From positions 1-64,000 of the forward strand of contig JAGKWW010000006.1 of NCBI GenBank assembly GCA_021151665.1: a stretch of 64,000 nt of DNA, in the 5' to 3' direction. Position 1 is the stretch's first letter. Every line of letters starts with the position of its first letter. This document shows positions 8,942 through 18,125 of this stretch, one piece after another. This DNA comes from Flavobacteriaceae bacterium. GTDB taxonomy: Bacteria; Bacteroidota; Bacteroidia; Flavobacteriales; Flavobacteriaceae. Below the pieces are notes generated by a model, which saw only the letters and a program-made list of their open reading frames with translations, was not told the DNA's origin and ran no database searches. A program made the translations under genes and the position numbers.

Positions 8942-11695
8942 ATGAAAAATATTTATTTGTTATTTCTGCTTGTTTTCATTAGTGCCGCCAATGCTCAGAT
9001 TGGGAGCCCTAACCCTGACTTTAATACGCAAAATGGCGCAAATGGCGAGGTCCGTACCCTGGCCATACAGCCTGACGGTAAAATAATAGCCGCCGGCCTC
9101 TTTATGCAGTTTAACGGGCAGCCGTATCCGAATGTAGTTCGGCTCAATCCGGATGGCAGCGTTGATACTTCCTTTTCAGCGGGCCTCGGAACGGATACAC
9201 TCGTTAATACAGCAATTGTATTGCCTGACGGAAGTATAATTATAGCAGGCGCTTTTAATCAGTACAACGGGATTGTAACACCAAAGATTGCAAAGCTCAA
9301 TAGTGACGGAAGCCTTGACACGAATTTTGCAAGTGCCGGAGCCAACGCCAATATTGTTTCGCTGGCGTTACAACCCGATGGCAAGATAATTGTTGCCGGC
9401 ACGTTCACTTCGTTTAACGGTGAGCTACATAACCGAATAGTGCGTATCAACGCAAACGGTACAACAGATAACAGTTTTAACTCTGTAGTGGGCGCCGACA
9501 GCGGTATTCTTACGGTGGAGCTGACCGCGAGCGGAAAAATGATGATAGGAGGCACTTTTACCAGTTACGGAAACGCAGCTCGTGGGGGTATAGCACGAAT
9601 CAACAGCGATGGAAGCCTGGATAATACTTTTGACCCAGGCACAGGAATCAACGGATTCCTAAGGGACATAGCCATGCATGAAGATGGAAGAATCGTAATT
9701 GCAGGAAGCTTTACCGATTACAACGGAAATGAGGTAAAAAATATTTGCAGGCTGTTTCCTAATGGTCAGCTGGACACCAGCCTTGATGTAGGTTCCGGCC
9801 CCAATAGCCTGGTAACAGCTCTAAGTGTACAGCCAGATAACAAGATACTTATTGGCGGGTTCTTCTCCAGCTTCGACGGACACAATTCGAATGGCTTTGC
9901 CTGCATTTTTCCAAACGGAGACTACGATAATTCATTCACCGGCACATTTTCAGGAAATGTACATGCGATATTGACAACACCGGATGGGGAGATACTCCTG
10001 GGCGGAAGTATATCTCAGTACAACGGAACTGCGTATAATACCATTGTTAAGGTTAAAGGGTATTGTAATGATACCACAATATGGAATGGTAATTCATGGT
10101 CCGGCGGTGCACCTGTCGATTTTTCCAGTTCAGTGATAATAAACGGCGACATGGTTATAAATGACAACATGTCTGCGTGTTCTCTTGTAATAAACTCAGG
10201 AAATGTGATTATCGAAGAGGGGGCTACACTAAGCGTGCTTAATGGGATTACAGTTTCGCCCAACGCAACACTGACCGTAAATAACAACGCTAACATCACC
10301 CAGATACGGGAAGTTTCCAATAGTGGCGTTGTAACGGTAAAGAAAAGCAGTTCTTTGCTTTACAGACTCGACTATACGCTTTGGTCATCCCCTGTATCAG
10401 GCCAGAACCTTCAGAACTTCTCGCCCCAAACGCTATCTGACCGATTCTACACTTATAACCCCGTAACCAACCAATATAATCCGGTTAACGCATCGAATAC
10501 CAATTTTGAGCCCGGCAAAGGATACCTCATCAGGATGCCGAACTCCAACATTGTTTCCGGCTATAATAGCGGCCAGACACCGATTAATTACGAGGGATCT
10601 TTTATAGGAACTCTCAATAATGGTAAAATTACGTATAGTGTAACACCTGGCCAGTCCGGCAGTTACTTTGCGGTAGGAAATCCATATGCGTCGCCGATAA
10701 ATATTTATGATTTTTTCGCCGCGAATGCAGAGTCATTAAATTCTGAGGGGGTGGCGCTGTATTTCTGGCGGAAGAAAAACAACCCAAATACAGCGAGTTA
10801 TGCCACGATTACAAAACTTGCGTATACTGCCAACAATGATAATATAGGAGGAGATACCGGTGGTACCGCATTTGATGGCGTGGCGAAAGACTGGGTAATT
10901 AATCCGGGGCAGGGATTTATAGTTCGTACATCCCCATCGGCGCAGGAAATCGTATTTAATAACAGCATGAGAAGATCGGTTAATAACGCCCAGTTTTTTA
11001 ACGATGATAATTTTGAAGACCTTCAACTTTCAAGGATATGGATAAATCTCAAAGGAACACAAAGCGGCCAATTTAGCCAGGCAGCCATAGGCCATACCTC
11101 TGTTACTACAAACGGAATGGATTTTGGGTGGGACGGACTGGATCTTGACAACGATGGTGCGCAATCAGTGTATACCCTGTTAAATGCAAACCGGTTGAAG
11201 ATACAAGCTCGCGGACCTTTTAATCTAAACGATGTTTACCCGTTGGGGTACCGCGCCAACGCCGCAGGGAATTACACATTATCGTTAAGCAAATCTGACG
11301 GTATATTCCTGACAGGCCAAAACGTGTTCCTTAAAGACAACCTTACCGGACTTATACATAACCTTTCGGAAGGCGATTATAATTTTGAAACTGCCGCCGG
11401 TAGTATTAATGACCGGTTTACTATAATGTACACAAACCAGTCCAGCCTCGGATCGGGAATGTTTGGGAAGGAAAATATCGTGGTGTATAAACAACGTAAT
11501 GATTATGTAATTGCTACCGGCACTTACAAGATCGCCAGACTCGAGGTTTATGATATGAGGGGCAGGCTGGTTGTTGAAAAAGATGATGTAAACAGTAATG
11601 AAGTGCGCATTACCCCACCCTCAGAAAAACAGGTATTTATTCTACGTGTAACGACAACGGATAATTTTACCGCGAGCCGGCAAATAATAAATTAA
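8942..11695 (+). CDS. delta-60-repeat T9SS surface protein
   Basis: A 917-residue exported protein. The signal peptide is MKNIYLLFLLVFISAANAQ. About seven delta-60 repeats follow (residues 25-375), each of the type QPDGKIIAAGLF...NGxxxxxIVRLNPDGSVDTSF, predicted to form a propeller. From about residue 378 to the end is a roughly 540-residue module shared with the 49.4-kb giant protein, including RLDYTLWSSPVSGQNLQ and AVGNPYASPINIYDFF. It ends in a type C-like T9SS sorting domain (LEVYDMRGRLVVEKD). The ligand is unknown. The gene is monocistronic with a terminator at 11702. Confidence 0.88.
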   Translation: MKNIYLLFLLVFISAANAQIGSPNPDFNTQNGANGEVRTLAIQPDGKIIAAGLFMQFNGQPYPNVVRLNPDGSVDTSFSAGLGTDTLVNTAIVLPDGSIIIAGAFNQYNGIVTPKIAKLNSDGSLDTNFASAGANANIVSLALQPDGKIIVAGTFTSFNGELHNRIVRINANGTTDNSFNSVVGADSGILTVELTASGKMMIGGTFTSYGNAARGGIARINSDGSLDNTFDPGTGINGFLRDIAMHEDGRIVIAGSFTDYNGNEVKNICRLFPNGQLDTSLDVGSGPNSLVTALSVQPDNKILIGGFFSSFDGHNSNGFACIFPNGDYDNSFTGTFSGNVHAILTTPDGEILLGGSISQYNGTAYNTIVKVKGYCNDTTIWNGNSWSGGAPVDFSSSVIINGDMVINDNMSACSLVINSGNVIIEEGATLSVLNGITVSPNATLTVNNNANITQIREVSNSGVVTVKKSSSLLYRLDYTLWSSPVSGQNLQNFSPQTLSDRFYTYNPVTNQYNPVNASNTNFEPGKGYLIRMPNSNIVSGYNSGQTPINYEGSFIGTLNNGKITYSVTPGQSGSYFAVGNPYASPINIYDFFAANAESLNSEGVALYFWRKKNNPNTASYATITKLAYTANNDNIGGDTGGTAFDGVAKDWVINPGQGFIVRTSPSAQEIVFNNSMRRSVNNAQFFNDDNFEDLQLSRIWINLKGTQSGQFSQAAIGHTSVTTNGMDFGWDGLDLDNDGAQSVYTLLNANRLKIQARGPFNLNDVYPLGYRANAAGNYTLSLSKSDGIFLTGQNVFLKDNLTGLIHNLSEGDYNFETAAGSINDRFTIMYTNQSSLGSGMFGKENIVVYKQRNDYVIATGTYKIARLEVYDMRGRLVVEKDDVNSNEVRITPPSEKQVFILRVTTTDNFTASRQIIN

Positions 11696-11701
11696 GTACA
11701 G

Positions 11702-11725
11702 AAAACCCGCTTAAATGCGGGTTTT
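11702..11725 (+). terminator. Rho-independent terminator
   Basis: AAAACCCGC at 11702-11710 pairs with GCGGGTTTT at 11717-11725 across a six-base loop, directly after the delta-60 gene. Confidence 0.85.
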
Positions 11726-11779
11726 TATTTATTATACTATGTTATATACTAATTTTGATTAATACAAATCAGCAACATT

Positions 11780-12343
11780 ATGTTATCGCTAAGACTGGCA
11801 GTTGGATATTTTGCTGCCGCTATAATTATTGCATCGTTTGCCGCCCCTTCTATCTATAAATGGCAAACAAATACGATCTCAGACCTGGCTGCACAGGATC
11901 ATATTTACAAATGGATCATGCAGGCGGGCTTTGTCGGATTTGGCCTGATATCATCATACGCGTGCCTTCAGGTAGTTTGGAATTTGTGGCCCTCTGTTTC
12001 TTTAATGACACTTGCGGCTATAGCCATTTTTGCCTATAGTATGTGCATTCTGTTATCGGGTTTCTTTTGCGCCGCGGCGTTAACCACCAATGCTTATGAC
12101 TATCGCGAAGCAAGCCTGCATTCGCTGTTCGCCCAGATTGCAGGAGTCTTTTTTACGGTAGCCATTGTTTTACACATTATAAATGCGGGCACTACACGCT
12201 TGCGCATCCTGCACTGCACAATACTCGTTTTGGTAATTATATGCCTGGCGGGTTTCGCGTTATTTCCGGCCAGCCGTGGTATATGGCAACGGATGCTTTA
12301 CTTTATTAGTTTTTTATGGCTGTGGTTTTGTGCATTTGCCTGA
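11780..12343 (+). CDS. DUF998-like membrane protein
   Basis: A 187-residue protein with about six hydrophobic segments. It opens with LRLAVGYFAAAIIIASFAAPSIYKWQTNTISDLAAQ, and the NTISDLA phrase after the first helix is typical of DUF998 proteins. The biochemical role of that family is not established. Its 3' end overlaps the convergent 12298-13002 gene by 46 bp. The ATG at 11780 follows a short A/T-rich leader and no terminator separates it from the convergent gene. Confidence 0.7.
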   Translation: MLSLRLAVGYFAAAIIIASFAAPSIYKWQTNTISDLAAQDHIYKWIMQAGFVGFGLISSYACLQVVWNLWPSVSLMTLAAIAIFAYSMCILLSGFFCAAALTTNAYDYREASLHSLFAQIAGVFFTVAIVLHIINAGTTRLRILHCTILVLVIICLAGFALFPASRGIWQRMLYFISFLWLWFCAFA

Positions 12344-13002
12344 ACCGGTACCTCGCTTTTATTGGCGTTTTTAAGACCAATGAAAAGAGTAAATCCCAGA
12401 ACAACTGAATACACAATTAGTAGAATGGCAAATTTTTGCGATACCCATATTAATACGCTCCCGGATAATCCTGCGACAAGTCCGAAACAATGCAGTTTAA
12501 AGTAACCAAGCTTTTTCTGCATTAACATGTAAGTAACACTACTTAGCCAGATACCAAGCAAAAAATTAAGAAAGAAACTTATCGAATTAAATACAGGGTT
12601 TAGCAGCTCAAAAGCCGTAAGCGTATCCGTTTGGCCGCGGGAATAATTACATGCAAGCGTATGCAATACTGAAACGCGGAGACAGCACGCATATATAAAA
12701 AAGACAGCTAGCCCTGATCCTATCCAAAAGATAAACGAGCGGTTGAATGAATTAAGCGGGCCGCCAACCTTCGTTAAACTTAGTGATATTATGAGTATAG
12801 AAAGCCCCGGAAATACATCGAGTATCGGCAGAACCAAAACAGCCGGATTTTTGCTTATCGAGGGCAACAGAATGACAGGATCATTTAGGGTATCTGCACT
12901 TTTTATTCCAAACAATGGCATTACCAGCCCCAGGTAGGCAAGGATAGTAAGCCAACTGACAGCATAGCAAAAGGCGGCGCCCCTAAGAACCCTCCTGTGC
13001 AT
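12298..13002 (-). CDS. multi-pass membrane protein, paralogue of its upstream neighbour
   Basis: A 234-residue protein with about six or seven hydrophobic helices and a basic, polar C-terminal tail. The stretch LNDPVILLPSISKNPAVLVL aligns with LDNPDLMLTIIHEHPIILFY of the preceding gene, and helix order agrees, so the two are diverged tandem duplicates. I do not recognise a named family. The start overlaps the upstream gene's 3' end by 20 bp, which implies translational coupling. The 3' end overlaps the convergent DUF998 gene. Probably the last gene of the 15201-12298 minus-strand operon. Confidence 0.65.
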   Translation of the reverse strand: MHRRVLRGAAFCYAVSWLTILAYLGLVMPLFGIKSADTLNDPVILLPSISKNPAVLVLPILDVFPGLSILIISLSLTKVGGPLNSFNRSFIFWIGSGLAVFFIYACCLRVSVLHTLACNYSRGQTDTLTAFELLNPVFNSISFFLNFLLGIWLSSVTYMLMQKKLGYFKLHCFGLVAGLSGSVLIWVSQKFAILLIVYSVVLGFTLFIGLKNANKSEVPVQANAQNHSHKKLIK

Positions 13003-13651
13003 GTCTATTTTTACCCTTAAAAAACGCCAGCATCAGGTACCAGAATATCAGCAAAGGAAAGAGAACTGGGAATAAGCTTTCCCACGCAACAATAAATAGT
13101 GAAACAAAGGAAAGGAGTATAAAACCGAAGCACAGGTATTTTGAATATAACTTTCGTCTATAAAATAAAACACAGGATATAATAACCCAGAAAGCGAATA
13201 GCACATTAATGAAGTAACTGTTGCCATATTGTAAAAAGTTGACAATGTTATAAGAAAGGCGGGCGGCCCCGGGGTCGGCGGTATACACGTCGGCAAAATG
13301 CGGAAGAGTAAGTAACCTGCTAAAGCTGCCATATATATAAAAAATTCCTGCAGATACACCAAACACTGCCTGCAACGGGCCCAGGTAATTTGAGCGTTTA
13401 AAAATATTCCAAAAACCCATACTAATACCTATCAGCGTGAGGCCCATGAATATATCGACCGAGGGATAAAACAAAATTATTGGGTGCTCGTGTATAATAG
13501 TAAGCATCAGATCGGGATTATCCAGGTCTTTTCGGTCGAAGACCCCTAAACTTACATTTACCGTCTTTGTAAATACAATAGCCGAAAGCAGGATTAGTAA
13601 ATGCGTGATTGATAGTATGCCTACTATTCTGGCGTGCAACTGATTTTTCAT
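12983..13651 (-). CDS. multi-pass membrane protein, first of a tandem paralogous pair
   Basis: A 222-residue protein with about six hydrophobic segments, the first at residues 8-28 (IVGILSITHLLILLSAIVF). The loop after it carries the DNPDLM motif shared with the downstream paralogue, followed by VDIFMGLTLIGIS. The function is unknown. It sits 64 bp downstream of the alpha/beta hydrolase gene and overlaps the next gene. The same-strand run with HXXEE and hydrolase genes suggests one transcription unit for small-molecule or lipid metabolism, which is inference. Confidence 0.65.
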   Translation of the reverse strand: MKNQLHARIVGILSITHLLILLSAIVFTKTVNVSLGVFDRKDLDNPDLMLTIIHEHPIILFYPSVDIFMGLTLIGISMGFWNIFKRSNYLGPLQAVFGVSAGIFYIYGSFSRLLTLPHFADVYTADPGAARLSYNIVNFLQYGNSYFINVLFAFWVIISCVLFYRRKLYSKYLCFGFILLSFVSLFIVAWESLFPVLFPLLIFWYLMLAFFKGKNRHAQEGS

Positions 13652-13715
13652 GGTTATACTTGCATTTTTGGTATTATACGGCGATCAGCCCTATGGAGCG
13701 CGGCCGCACTGCTCT

Positions 13716-14636
13716 TTAATTTGTTTGGCTCAGATAATAAACCGGCCTGCCTAAAATGAACTCAGTCAACGCTTCGCAAAATTTATCCGGCTGATCTATA
13801 AACGGCACGTGACCGGCATTTTTAATGATTTCAAGTGTACACCTCGGTATAAAGGAGCTGGCGCCCTTCGCGTCGTTCAAGGGAGCAATAGTGTCCTGCT
13901 CGCCCCAAGCTAATAATACGGGTACTTCAATTAATCGAAGCTCTTCAGGCTTAAATGGCCTGATCGCGTCGACCTGTCCAAACCAAAAAGGGCGGGTTCC
14001 ATTTTTTCTCTGAATGGCCCTAAGCGTAAACAGGATTGTATTGCCGGCCCAGCTTTCACTTCTAAAAGTTCCGGGATTTTGCAAAAGAACATCCCAAAGC
14101 CGGTCGGTTGAAGCAGGTGTTGCCCGCTTCGGAAAGAGCGCGAGTTTAAGAATCCGTACAATATAAGCGATATTTCCCCGCACTGGGACGCCGTTTAACA
14201 GCCCTACTGCATTTGCAAGCACAACTTGTCTTAAAGCGCCGGGATGCGCCAAAGCATAACCCGTTGCCACCGCCCCGCCCAGTGAGTTACCGCATATTGT
14301 AACATTTGCCAGGTTTAGTTTAAATATAAAAGCCTGTAGCCATTCTGTATAGAATTTCCTGGAATAAAATGTACGCGGCGCGTCCGAACAGCCGTGTCCC
14401 GGCAGGTCGGGCACTATGATACGAAAATGGTCACTTAAATTCTCTAATACCGGCAGCCAGCACAGCCCATTTGAAAAAGCCCCATGAAGCAGAACTAATA
14501 CAGGGCCCGTGCCCATCTCATAGTAACTTGTTCTGATGCCCTTGCATAGCACAAAGTCTTCATTATAAAGCCGCGAACCTGCCGCCGCTCTGATTACGCT
14601 GCTTTTCAATTCAGACAGCGTTCTGTGTTCCTCCAT
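13716..14636 (-). CDS. alpha/beta-fold hydrolase
   Basis: A 306-residue hydrolase with the full catalytic set in order. The oxyanion motif is HGAFSNG (about 51-57), the nucleophile elbow is GNSLGG (Ser about 118), the acid is in GEQDTIAP, and the base is in NAGHVPF. The cap region between residues 145 and 215 is helical. The N-terminal 30 residues are polar and not a signal peptide, so it acts in the cytoplasm. The substrate cannot be told from sequence. The upstream gene is the HXXEE membrane protein 25 bp away. Confidence 0.88.
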   Translation of the reverse strand: MEEHRTLSELKSSVIRAAAGSRLYNEDFVLCKGIRTSYYEMGTGPVLVLLHGAFSNGLCWLPVLENLSDHFRIIVPDLPGHGCSDAPRTFYSRKFYTEWLQAFIFKLNLANVTICGNSLGGAVATGYALAHPGALRQVVLANAVGLLNGVPVRGNIAYIVRILKLALFPKRATPASTDRLWDVLLQNPGTFRSESWAGNTILFTLRAIQRKNGTRPFWFGQVDAIRPFKPEELRLIEVPVLLAWGEQDTIAPLNDAKGASSFIPRCTLEIIKNAGHVPFIDQPDKFCEALTEFILGRPVYYLSQTN

Positions 14637-14661
14637 AATTTTTATAAAATAATCCTCACTT

Positions 14662-15201
14662 TTAATGATTTGTAAGCCTTTGCCCTGAAAACCGTTTTAA
14701 CCAGCGCTGAAACCGCAGCGAAAATTTAAAGGCCAGCCATAAATCCAGAACTAAAAATGATGCGATTGCTAAACTCCAGATCATTATGTTCATCCATTGA
14801 AACGACGGCAGGTGCCCGGAAAACATGTAGATTGTATAACCGGAGCAAATTATGCTTGTCACCAGTGCCGGGGTATAACACCTTAAAAGAGCTGCCTGTG
14901 CGATATGAACTATCAAATGAAGCTGGAAACAAATCAGCATTGCAACCCATACATCATACCACTTCATGATTATACAGGATATTGTAAGTGCAGAAATCAG
15001 TATAAATTCCTGAGCCACTACAAATGTAAAGCCTGCCGGCTCTATCTTTTCGTAGTGGCTTAATACTGTCCGCGGAATGAAGCGGCGGTGAGTCAGGGCA
15101 TCATAGTTACGGTGAAACCAGGGCAACGCCATTATAATTTCCTCAAAGTCATGTATCATGAATATAAGAGGCAATAACAGCAAAACGGCGTCCTTTTCCA
15201 T
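14662..15201 (-). CDS. HXXEE-domain membrane protein
   Basis: A 179-residue membrane protein with the defining H-x-x-E-E motif near the N terminus (FMIHDFEEI, residues 15-23). Four or five hydrophobic helices follow, one containing conserved-looking His residues (FQLHLIVHIAQ). The family is widespread and functionally uncharacterised; the His/Glu cluster in a membrane helix suggests metal-dependent chemistry, which is inference. It is the first gene of the minus-strand run ending at 12298. Confidence 0.8.
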   Translation of the reverse strand: MEKDAVLLLLPLIFMIHDFEEIIMALPWFHRNYDALTHRRFIPRTVLSHYEKIEPAGFTFVVAQEFILISALTISCIIMKWYDVWVAMLICFQLHLIVHIAQAALLRCYTPALVTSIICSGYTIYMFSGHLPSFQWMNIMIWSLAIASFLVLDLWLAFKFSLRFQRWLKRFSGQRLTNH

Positions 15202-15276
15202 AGGCTTTTAGTTTACCCGTAATACTCGCGATTTACATTTGCGCGACGCATAACCATTAGAATTTTATCTGCATTG

Positions 15277-16398
15277 CTAATTCAGCAATATACCTACTAA
15301 TTCCTGCCATAATGCATTAAACTGCTGTTCCTTAACATCGTCTGTAAGGGTGCCAACGTTTGTGCAGAGAACAATAGTCGTTTTTGCAGCAGGGAAATAA
15401 AATGCATAAGACCCTGCCCCTGCACCGCTACCTTCATGACCAATTGCCTGATTACCGGAAATCGTATCGAAATGGAGCCCTAATCCGTATACAGGTGCAC
15501 CCTGATAAATTACAGCAGTTTTCATTGCGGCCAAAGACGATGCTGACAAAATAGTTTCGTCACGAAGAAGCTTATGGTAAAATTTAGCGATGTCCTGAGT
15601 TGAGGCAACGATACCGTCATCACCAATAAATGTTTCTACTGTACCCAATTGCAAATCGCTTACATCAGCAAACGCTGTCCCGTTTGCAAGATAGCTGGCT
15701 GTAGTTCCTGACGGAGCTGAAACATCTTCAGAACCCGCAATGTAATAAGTATGGGTAAGGCCGGCGGCATTAATGACGTTAGTAGTAATATAGGCTCGGT
15801 GCCCGCTATCTGTAACACTATCGATAATAAGCGCCAACAGATGATAATTTATATTACTGTAACCAAAAGAAGTACCGGGCGAAAAAACTGCGGGACGCCC
15901 ATATACATAGCTAAGAACCTGTTCACTTGACATTGGCAGCGGACCCGCGATTACATCCGGCAAAAACTGCTCGTTGTCAAGGTAATCGGGAAGCCCCGAT
16001 GTCATATTAAGCAACTGCCTCACCGTAATACTGTTACCGTTAGCTAAGTTATTGCATATGCCTGAGGGCAGGTAAGTATTTATGGGAGCATCCAGATTTA
16101 TCTTCCCTTCTTCCTTTAGCTTTAATACCGCTACTGCAGTAAAGCTTTTAGAGATACTTTGCATGTAATGCAGTGCGGACACATCCATCGGCCTGCTGCC
16201 AATTACGGCGTTACCGGCAACAAGTGTATAATCGTCGCTATCGTTTTTTACCGTAAGGCTAATACCGGGGAATTTTGAAAGCGAAGCATCAATTTTTTGT
16301 TGGGCTAATGCTTTTCTGTCGTCTATGACAGAGTCGTCATCGCTGCAGGAAGAAATAACAATAAGTAAAATAAGGCTAAGTAATTTAGCGATTTTCAT
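15277..16398 (-). CDS. serine hydrolase, class C beta-lactamase-like lipoprotein
   Basis: A 373-residue beta-lactamase-related hydrolase. The lipoprotein signal (KIAKLLSLILLIVISSC) places it on the membrane facing the periplasm. Catalytic motifs are SxxK (SISK, about residue 88), YxN (YSN in FGYSNINYH, about 183) and HxG (HEGSG, about 319). Such proteins are D-aminopeptidases, esterases or penicillin-binding enzymes; true beta-lactamase activity should not be assumed. The gene is monocistronic. Its promoter TAGATTTG at 16424 is preceded at class II spacing by the palindrome at 16453, so it is probably under Crp/Fnr-family control. Confidence 0.88.
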   Translation of the reverse strand: MKIAKLLSLILLIVISSCSDDDSVIDDRKALAQQKIDASLSKFPGISLTVKNDSDDYTLVAGNAVIGSRPMDVSALHYMQSISKSFTAVAVLKLKEEGKINLDAPINTYLPSGICNNLANGNSITVRQLLNMTSGLPDYLDNEQFLPDVIAGPLPMSSEQVLSYVYGRPAVFSPGTSFGYSNINYHLLALIIDSVTDSGHRAYITTNVINAAGLTHTYYIAGSEDVSAPSGTTASYLANGTAFADVSDLQLGTVETFIGDDGIVASTQDIAKFYHKLLRDETILSASSLAAMKTAVIYQGAPVYGLGLHFDTISGNQAIGHEGSGAGAGSYAFYFPAAKTTIVLCTNVGTLTDDVKEQQFNALWQELVGILLN

Positions 16399-16423
16399 GA
16401 TATTCGTTTTTTGATTAATTGTG

Positions 16424-16468
16424 CAAATCTACAATTCTGATTCAGTATAAAAATTGACCTATGTCAAT
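16424..16468 (-). promoter_or_regulatory. Crp/Fnr-type operator plus -7 element
   Basis: The palindrome ATTGACCTATGTCAAT occupies 16453-16468 (TGA-N6-TCA core). On the minus strand TAGATTTG (16431 down to 16424) is an exact -7 element. The operator centre is 29.5 bp from the first base of the -7 element, the same as at the four TATGA-N6-TCATA sites in this window. Predicted activator position is about -41 relative to transcription of the serine hydrolase gene. Confidence 0.65.
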
Positions 16469-16582
16469 TCTGCCTTAACCAAAACGATTCATTTTCAAAC
16501 CTGCATAGATTATTGTACACACCCGGGTAGCATGAGAATAATATTCAATTGTTACTTGCAAGCAGCGACACCGCAGCGCTTT

Positions 16583-18106
16583 TTACCTTAACCCTTTCTT
16601 TTGGGCGATCTCATCGCGAAGCCGCTTCCGGATGTCTATTTTTGCATCTTTAAACAGAAAGATGGTCGTCCCGAATTCGCGGGAATAGATGTTATCTACA
16701 GACCCTGCAATTTTGGAATATCTAAAAAAAGGAGAAGTCACTTCGAGTTCTGATTCTTTTTCTTTTGCTTCTTTTACCCTTATCACATTGTCATAGCGTT
16801 CGGTGAAGTCAAACCAGTCAATATAATCAGCGTTAAATGAAACTGTTTTAATACCCAGCCTGCTATAGTAGTTGATGGCTCCTGCCTGCCCGTAGTTATC
16901 ACAAAGAACTAATGTTTTCTGCTCTTTGGGCAATGATAAAATAGCCCGGTCTACTTTCCGGGCCAGTTCCTTCCAGCCAAGCATATCGGCATAATCTTGT
17001 GGTAGTTGATGATCTTTCCCGTCATCCCACCGGAGTAACCCCAATTTCTGATAGTCAGATTTATGTGCTATAATATATTGCGGTGTTTTGTTTGGGAACG
17101 CCACATTATAGGTTAAAATAAAGAATACTACGGGCACGGCTATCAACAGCGGCCGCAGGTAATTGTAACGGGCACCGATGAGTTTCTTCTCAAGAAAAAC
17201 CGCACCGAACGAAATATATATGGGGTAAATACCAATGGCATAATAGTCTTTCGCGCGGCATATAATAAAAACCGTAAGGGTAAAGAAGAAGGCCCATGAA
17301 AACGCCCTGTACTTATGAAATGGTTTATAAAAGAACAGCGCAAATACAGCAGCGACAATCACGTATAAGGAACCCGCAAAAAAAAGCATCTGCGACCTTA
17401 AAAATGCTCCTGTGCTTACATTGACAAGCTGGGTTTCTGAGAGCTCCTTTAAATGCCTTACTACCGGGAATCCGTTATTAAATTGCCATCCGAGGTTTGG
17501 AAGTATGATGACTGCACCTATTAAAGCAGCAAAATAAAATTCCCGTTTTAAAAAAACCCTGCGTTGCTCCGTCAGCAGGATGGCGGGCACCATCCCTAAT
17601 ACCAGAAACACGATGTTATATTTGTTCAGGAAACCCACACCAAAAACTATGGCGCCGATAAACAGCCATTTGGGTTTTTCTGTTTTAATATATTTTATTA
17701 GGGTGAAGTACAGCGCGGTCCAGCTTAAAACATCGAATGAGTTGGGTTGGTAAAGGGTATTTAGCCGTAAAAGGACTGAAAGCAAAATGCAGCTGGCCCC
17801 CAGGATCAAGGCAAACAAATTGCCTTCTAATTCTTCGATAGCTTTCCATACGATAAGAATCGTCAACGCTCCAAACAGGGCAGGGAAAAATTTCACCCAA
17901 AATATCGAATTCCCAAGCAACCCGATCACATATGAAATCCAGGAGGTAAGCGGTGGCAAAGACAAATAGCCCCATGCCAGATGGCTCCCCTGGTCCAGGT
18001 GCAGATACTCATCTCTTTGCAAGTCATAATCAGTACTCAGCACAAGGTACTGAAGCGCGAACTTCAGTAAAATAAAAGAAAATAATACTATCGTTTTTAA
18101 CTTCAT
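16583..18106 (-). CDS. GT39-type membrane glycosyltransferase (ArnT/PMT_2-like)
   Basis: A 507-residue protein with about 10-12 transmembrane helices in its first 340 residues and a soluble C-terminal part. The first periplasmic loop holds the acidic catalytic motif (LQRDEYLHLDQGSHLAWGY), followed by PPLTSW as in the ArnT/dolichyl-phosphate-mannose transferase superfamily. Members transfer a sugar from a polyprenyl-phosphate donor on the periplasmic face. The acceptor (lipid A, protein or glycan) is unknown. The upstream hypothetical gene ends 19 bp before, so the two are probably co-transcribed. Confidence 0.85.
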   Translation of the reverse strand: MKLKTIVLFSFILLKFALQYLVLSTDYDLQRDEYLHLDQGSHLAWGYLSLPPLTSWISYVIGLLGNSIFWVKFFPALFGALTILIVWKAIEELEGNLFALILGASCILLSVLLRLNTLYQPNSFDVLSWTALYFTLIKYIKTEKPKWLFIGAIVFGVGFLNKYNIVFLVLGMVPAILLTEQRRVFLKREFYFAALIGAVIILPNLGWQFNNGFPVVRHLKELSETQLVNVSTGAFLRSQMLFFAGSLYVIVAAVFALFFYKPFHKYRAFSWAFFFTLTVFIICRAKDYYAIGIYPIYISFGAVFLEKKLIGARYNYLRPLLIAVPVVFFILTYNVAFPNKTPQYIIAHKSDYQKLGLLRWDDGKDHQLPQDYADMLGWKELARKVDRAILSLPKEQKTLVLCDNYGQAGAINYYSRLGIKTVSFNADYIDWFDFTERYDNVIRVKEAKEKESELEVTSPFFRYSKIAGSVDNIYSREFGTTIFLFKDAKIDIRKRLRDEIAQKKGLR

Positions 18107-18125
18107 GCGTTCGAAACATTGTTTA

